From Chenopodium formosanum (taxonomy: Eukaryota > Streptophyta > Magnoliopsida > Caryophyllales > Amaranthaceae), in the NCBI GenBank assembly GCA_024500155.1, contig CM044858.1:2294001-2358000 (forward strand): a DNA stretch of 64,000 bases, given 5' to 3'. A model generated the notes under the pieces. It did not search any database and was not told the DNA's origin. It saw nothing but the letters and a program-made list of their open reading frames with translations. Below, piece by piece: positions 58,998 to 64,000 of this stretch. Made by a program: the position numbers and the translations under genes. The number at the start of each line of letters is the position of its first letter. Position 1 is the stretch's first letter.

Positions 58998-61900
58998 CTA
59001 ATCTAGCCAACGCAAAACTCCATCTTCTCCTACAGAAGCCAGAACTTCAATTCGCACATCAAGAACACCCTGCAAATACCAAAAGATAAAATTGAAGCGA
59101 CAAACTTTTTAAACAAAAGGTAAAAAATTTCAGGATTGGGCCCTAAGATATAGAGTTTACAAAACAAAACTAGAACTTTACGCTGCACAATGCCAATGTT
59201 TCAGTTCTTCTGTACCCTGTGTAATTAAGCAATAAGCCTTGCAATCTGCCAAAGCATAGGCCCTCTACAAGTTCTAGACCTCTAAAACATGCAACTTTTT
59301 TACAGTCAGAAAAGAACTTTGACCAGACCTCAATTTTTAAGGTTTTTTTTTTTGTCCAGTATTTTGCGAGCCAAACACTTGGGAATAAGGGGGATGGGCA
59401 AGGAATCCGTACCCCCAAGGCCCCAAGTACCCACTTGGCAAGAAAATCCCAGACCTATGGGAAACAACACGTAACTTATAGGAAAACAAATACATGTAAA
59501 TCTCGATGAGGCCTTAGTATTTAACCGATATATGAAGTTCATAAATGAATTACCTGTGCATTTCTACAATTAACCAATCTACACTCCTCCAAAGGACCTT
59601 CTAATGTCCAACTCTCCCATACATCAAAGCTGTGGCTGGCAAATACAAATTCCATCTTCCTATTTATCTGCACCATCAAAAAACTTGATGAGCTACAGTT
59701 TGCATAGAAAAGCAAAACACATTATACAAAAGAGCAATGTAGGTTCTCATGGATTCCAACTAATCGGAGAACACAATGAAATATAGATTGTCTAATGATC
59801 TGATACACCATAACATCATATAGACATTTGGATGTAAAATGGGTAAAGTTAAACAATCAAGGGGTCAAAGGAAGACCAAATCTCTAAACAAAAGAAATAC
59901 TCCCTTTGTTTTCTTTTACTTTCAACACTTTGACTTATGCACTATTCGTATACTCCACTTTAAATAGATTTGATGATTTATACAGAGTAGTTTAAGAAAT
60001 TATATAGTCGTGTGGGATCTTTTTAGTTTCACCCCAATGAACTTTGACTAAAAAGTACTATAATGTCACATTGACATCTACCTAGAGCCATGAATTTCTT
60101 AAAGCAAACTAAATTTAAATTCCGTAGTATATTCACAGAAATTAACAATGTTAGATTAATTACTGGTAGTCACCATTTTCTTCCCCTTCTCTAATCCATC
60201 TCAAATTAACAGATAAACTAGCATAAATCTAACAATTCTTATGCAATAGACAGAGCAATGGAATTAGAAACTCAGAAATGTAGCTATTTGGGCCAGAACC
60301 TAAAAAATCTCTTCGAAATAATAAAATACCTGCAACAATTTCCCACCAGCTGCGAGAGATCGCAATCCAATTGTATCCTGGAAATTGCAACATGCAATAT
60401 TATCAGGCAAGAAAACAAGAGAAAAGTGGATAAACTTTTCAGGATTAATTTATACAACAACGTACAACACACGAAGAAAGACTGCATGAACTGACCTTGC
60501 TTCCAAAAACAACAAGAAACTGAGCTGCAGGATCTCTTTTGGTAACACTATGCATTGTATCCAGGAACCAACCACCTCCCTTTACCCTTTGTCTTGAGAC
60601 ATGCAGCCCAGAGCGTTCCCTTGCATGTAAGGCTATAACACAACCATCTTTAAGTAGCAATGCAGATTTCCGACTAGTGCTCTTGCCTGATTTCTGAAAC
60701 ATGTCCAATGATGATTCTTGCACCAATTCTATCGAGGTTTTCCTACTTCTAGAGTCTTCTGGTGAAGCACACCTGGAACCATAGCTTTGAACCTGCTCAG
60801 TACCGCTCATAGCAGCATCATCTTCCTGCTTTGAAGTACTCTCTTTTTCTACGATGTCCTCAATTTTATGTTGTGACTTTTGGCGAGCATGTCTCTTTTT
60901 AGCCTTTTTGCTTGATCTACTACGCTTCGTTTCAGATTGAGCAGAGTTATTTGGAGACAAACCTGAAACCTGAGGCTGGCTAGGAGAATCTAATTGAGCA
61001 GATGAAGATTTCCTATGGGAACTTTCTGGCGTCGCCAAGTTATCAATTGTCAGACGCTCAAGAACTGGACTCTGCGGCAGTCTTTCTCTGTCATGTTTAT
61101 CAGATTGCTCATTCTCAAAGGTTATTTCACTTTCCTCATCCTCGTCATCAGAGACAGCACTACTTGGAACAACACCATCAAGGAAGTAAGTTTGCAATAT
61201 AGAAATGGCCTTTTCTCTTATCTCCAACCATACTTCTTCGCTGTAATCTGCACTTCGTGGTAGTACCAACACATTAGGCATCTCCCTGACCTGAAACATC
61301 ATGTGCCAACTATATAAGAGGAAATGATCATAACACAAATAATGCACTCTCTCTCTGACTCAAAATATCACAATTAAATAGTTTAAAAGCACACTAGTTA
61401 CTTCAAAACATGAAGGGTAGTGCACACTCTCCTGCCATCAGCCACTGGAAAATAGTGCTATACATGGCCAACTACTTATCAGCATCACAAATTCAAAAAG
61501 TTGTAAATTTATTTGACTAATTTTGTTAAGAGTTACAAATATGCATTCTTCCTTCACTTTAATAAGATCCATAGGGAGGCAGCAAGGATTGGTGGGACAC
61601 TGCATATGTAACTTCCCTAACAGCAATCAAATAGTCAAATAGATGAACACAAATTGTAACAAAAACTTTCCAAAATTGTGCGTGAATGCAGGACTATAAT
61701 CCAAGGATGAAAGGTTGACTAATCGACAGAAAAACATGGTGTCGCATGGCTCAGGGCCCGTCAACTAAGACGCCTCGTGAAGTTTTAACATCATAAGAAC
61801 ATAACATTCGGCATGACAACAGCAGCCAAAGAACGCAGAGCGCCTCTCAATTAAAACATATGCAAGAAAAGATATCCCGAGCCTATGCAGAAGAGGTATA

Positions 61901-64000
61901 CCCATATTCATTTATTCAAAGATAAATGTTTTTACAGGATAAGGTAAACGACAGCATCAAATATGCTTTAAGTACACAATTGCGATGCACATGCAATCCT
62001 TTTACAAATACTGTAAATGTAAAACCTGTATGGATGCAAAAAACCCAGAAAGATAGAAAGAACATACCCATGCTTCCATCCATTGTGGCCCTTCAGCACC
62101 GTCCAGTGCACAGCCAGCAAGGACTCCATCGATCAATAGCTGCTTCACAGCACAGTCATCCAAAAGCTGACTGCTTCCAGTGTTCACCAAATATGCACCT
62201 GAATAGAATTTTTATCGGCATTATAAAGGAAAATAGGATGAAAAGCACTAGCTTGAAAAGAAAAAAAATAGTTGCAGCATTTCAATAATTAATATTACCA
62301 TGTTTGATATGCTGCAAGCATTCAGCATTAATAATCTGGACAGTCTCGTCCGTCAAAGCACAATGGAGCGAGATCACATCACTTGCAGCCATTAAATCAT
62401 TAAGTGTCTCCATTCTCCTGGCAGCTGGAGGGAATATAATCGACCTGCTTACTTGTGCCTGGCAGAAAAGAGAACATATTATCAGGTGCTAATCAGTAAA
62501 AAAAAATATATAATAAAATAAAAGAATTTCCAGCCACAAAGCTCTAAGACCCTCAAAATTCCTTCATATTCATGTTACTGGTTGTCATTTGATACAAGAA
62601 GGGCAGCAACTGTGAGCATGACATCCATCAAACCTACTAAATCAATTTTGGGAGGATACACTATTACACTATATACCTCTCACATATCGCATAAAGAGAA
62701 GAAAAGACCTATAATCACAAGATTCATAACATGATCATATTGAAACACATTGTATCCTATTGTAGAAAGAGGAGGGAGGAGCTGAGATTGGATATTAGAA
62801 GCTGAATCATCATCCTCATGTCAAATTGTTACATCAATCCCAAGGCCTGACCTAAATTTCAAAACTCGGCATTGAATACAACCACAACTATGTCCCTCCT
62901 GGCCAGCTTCCCATAAATTCCATTCCCCCAAACACAAAAATCCCAAATAATGTATCCAAATCCTAGTAATCATCTTAGGCTGTTAAGTTCTAATTCTAAA
63001 GCCAAATGCAAATAAAGTAATTTTAAATCAAATGAATCACCCCCTCTTCCCCACATCTACACAGTCCTCTGAGCATCATTTTCAACAATCTACTCTCTTC
63101 AACAGCTAATAACAAACCAACAAAATATTTCTTTTTTTCCCCCTTTGAGAACCATCTTGCAAGAAGCATTCTAACCAACTGCATAATTAAGCTAAATTTT
63201 AGGCATTTCAACAAATCAATAAACAGAAGCCAGGCAATGAACACAATGTCAAACTAATTAAACAATCAAAATCAAATTCTTCATCTCAAAAACGAAGCAT
63301 TCTACCTAATACCTTCATCAATTACATAAACCAACCACAACATTCATTCCACCAAACCAACTCCAGAAAAATAGACAAATCAACCCAATGTCACACAACA
63401 ATCAAGATCAAATCTTTCGCACTCAAAAACCAATCTTTATGCAAGAAAACTCTATAAACTCAACCAAAATTGACAAAATTACACAAAAATGTGAAACAAC
63501 CTTACCTGGGAAACATCAAAATAAAGCACATTCATCTTAAACGACAAACTCCTTGTAGCCAAAGACGTAGCAGACGCAGATCTCCCAACAATCCCAAGCA
63601 CCAACCCCCTACACCGTCGCATCCCCCGACAAAGCGGTTGCACAGACCCCAACCACCCAGACGAAGACAACGAATGCCGCGACAACAGATGCGTCCGTCG
63701 CAAAAGCCCAAGAACAAGAGCCATAACAGTATCAGCGATCTCCTCCGACCTCGAAACATCCACGTGGACAAGCCGAAGTCCAAGATCGGCGGCTAAAGCA
63801 GAATCGACGGCTCGGTCGGATGAGCCGAGGCACAGAACAAGCTGCCATGGACGAAGCCGGCGTTGGGCGGCACGTGGGAGGAAAGCGAGGGAGTGGAGGA
63901 GTACAGCGGCGGCTGACTCGATACGACCGTCGGCTAATCGGCTTAATCCGACGTGTTCGAAGGCGGCGACTCCGGCGAGGGAGTGTTGTTCTAAAGCGTT
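58998..64000 (-). CDS. AN: ANGUSTIFOLIA, plant CtBP/BARS-like protein (5' end outside the window)
   Basis: Seven minus-strand exons are seen: 63506-64000 (cut by the window edge), 62299-62458, 62068-62198, 60496-61290, 60330-60377, 59554-59667, 58998-59069. They give 604 residues plus an unseen N-terminus of perhaps 30. The protein has the D2-hydroxyacid-dehydrogenase fold of CtBP, with the NAD-binding stretch LVLGIVGRSASATSLATRSL. Later come DVISLHCALTDETVQIINAE and MPNVLVLPRSADYSEEVWLEIREKA. A Lys/Ser-rich plant-specific insert (RSRSSKKAKKRHARQKSQ) and a conserved C-terminal domain (KMEFVFASHSFDVWESW) follow. In Arabidopsis AN controls cell shape and leaf width through microtubules and the Golgi/trans-Golgi. 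The dehydrogenase activity is thought to be lost in this family. Confidence 0.93.

Noticed and set aside
59898..60060. Another Stowaway-like end (ACTCCCTTTGTTTTC)
   Set aside because: No matching right terminus could be located.
63470..63796. 108-codon plus-strand frame opposite ANGUSTIFOLIA exon 1
   Set aside because: Mirror of the true coding exon; the minus-strand frame has the CtBP motifs.
1..64000. CRISPR array, bacterial operon, plastid or mitochondrial insert
   Set aside because: No regularly spaced repeats with unique spacers, no prokaryotic gene layout and no organelle gene order were seen. The uL5c gene has introns and a transit peptide and is nuclear.

Overview
This is nuclear DNA of a flowering plant, a core eudicot. 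The genes have many GT-AG introns and the intergenic DNA is AT-rich with long A/T tracts. There is a Ty3/gypsy element of the plant-only Tat type, a nuclear tRNA-Val(CAC) and several small non-autonomous repeats. A placement in Caryophyllales/Amaranthaceae is only a guess, based on base texture and the Retand-like element. All seven complete protein genes and one cut gene lie on the minus strand. For each complete gene the exons I assembled sum to a multiple of three and give a protein close to the family's usual length.

Layout, left to right: 0-2.4 kb, AT-rich DNA with a possible 5' leader of a gene lying off the left edge. 2.48-3.44 kb, a three-unit tandem repeat (about 323 bp per unit). 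5.60-8.65 kb, a single-pass receptor-like kinase of the Arabidopsis At1g01540/At4g01330 type. 9.108-20.738 kb, a full-length 11.6-kb LTR retrotransposon with 412-bp LTRs. It carries gag and pol in one frame broken by stops, a second (archaeal-type) RNase H, and a spliced but broken extra gene on the opposite strand. 23.10-31.23 kb, CAAX prenyl protease STE24 (14 exons). 32.32-34.33 kb, a plastid-targeted DUF2358/NTF2-like protein. 35.40-39.20 kb, sphingoid long-chain-base kinase LCBK2 (12 exons). 40.21-42.32 kb, plastid ribosomal protein uL5c. 42.485-42.558 kb, tRNA-Val(CAC), the only non-TE gene on the plus strand. 43.41-49.97 kb, the eIF4E-binding protein CBE1. 52.63-57.86 kb, a REVEILLE-type MYB clock factor. 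59.0 kb to the right edge, ANGUSTIFOLIA, whose 5' end is outside the window.

The host genes do not form a pathway. They are a conserved gene neighbourhood. Read along the minus strand the order is AN, RVE, CBE1, RPL5c, LCBK2, DUF2358, STE24, RLK. As I recall them, the Arabidopsis counterparts are split between two duplicated segments (At1g01510-01540 and At4g01280-01330), with the LCBK2/DUF2358 pair at At2g46090-46100. The window therefore looks like a less fractionated version of an ancestral eudicot block.

The most unexplained structure is inside the retrotransposon, just after pol. Seven successive inverted repeats occupy about 350 bp (15639-15984). The array ends in a G-run that resembles the element's own polypurine tract at 20313-20325. 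The extra antisense gene lies between these two tracts.
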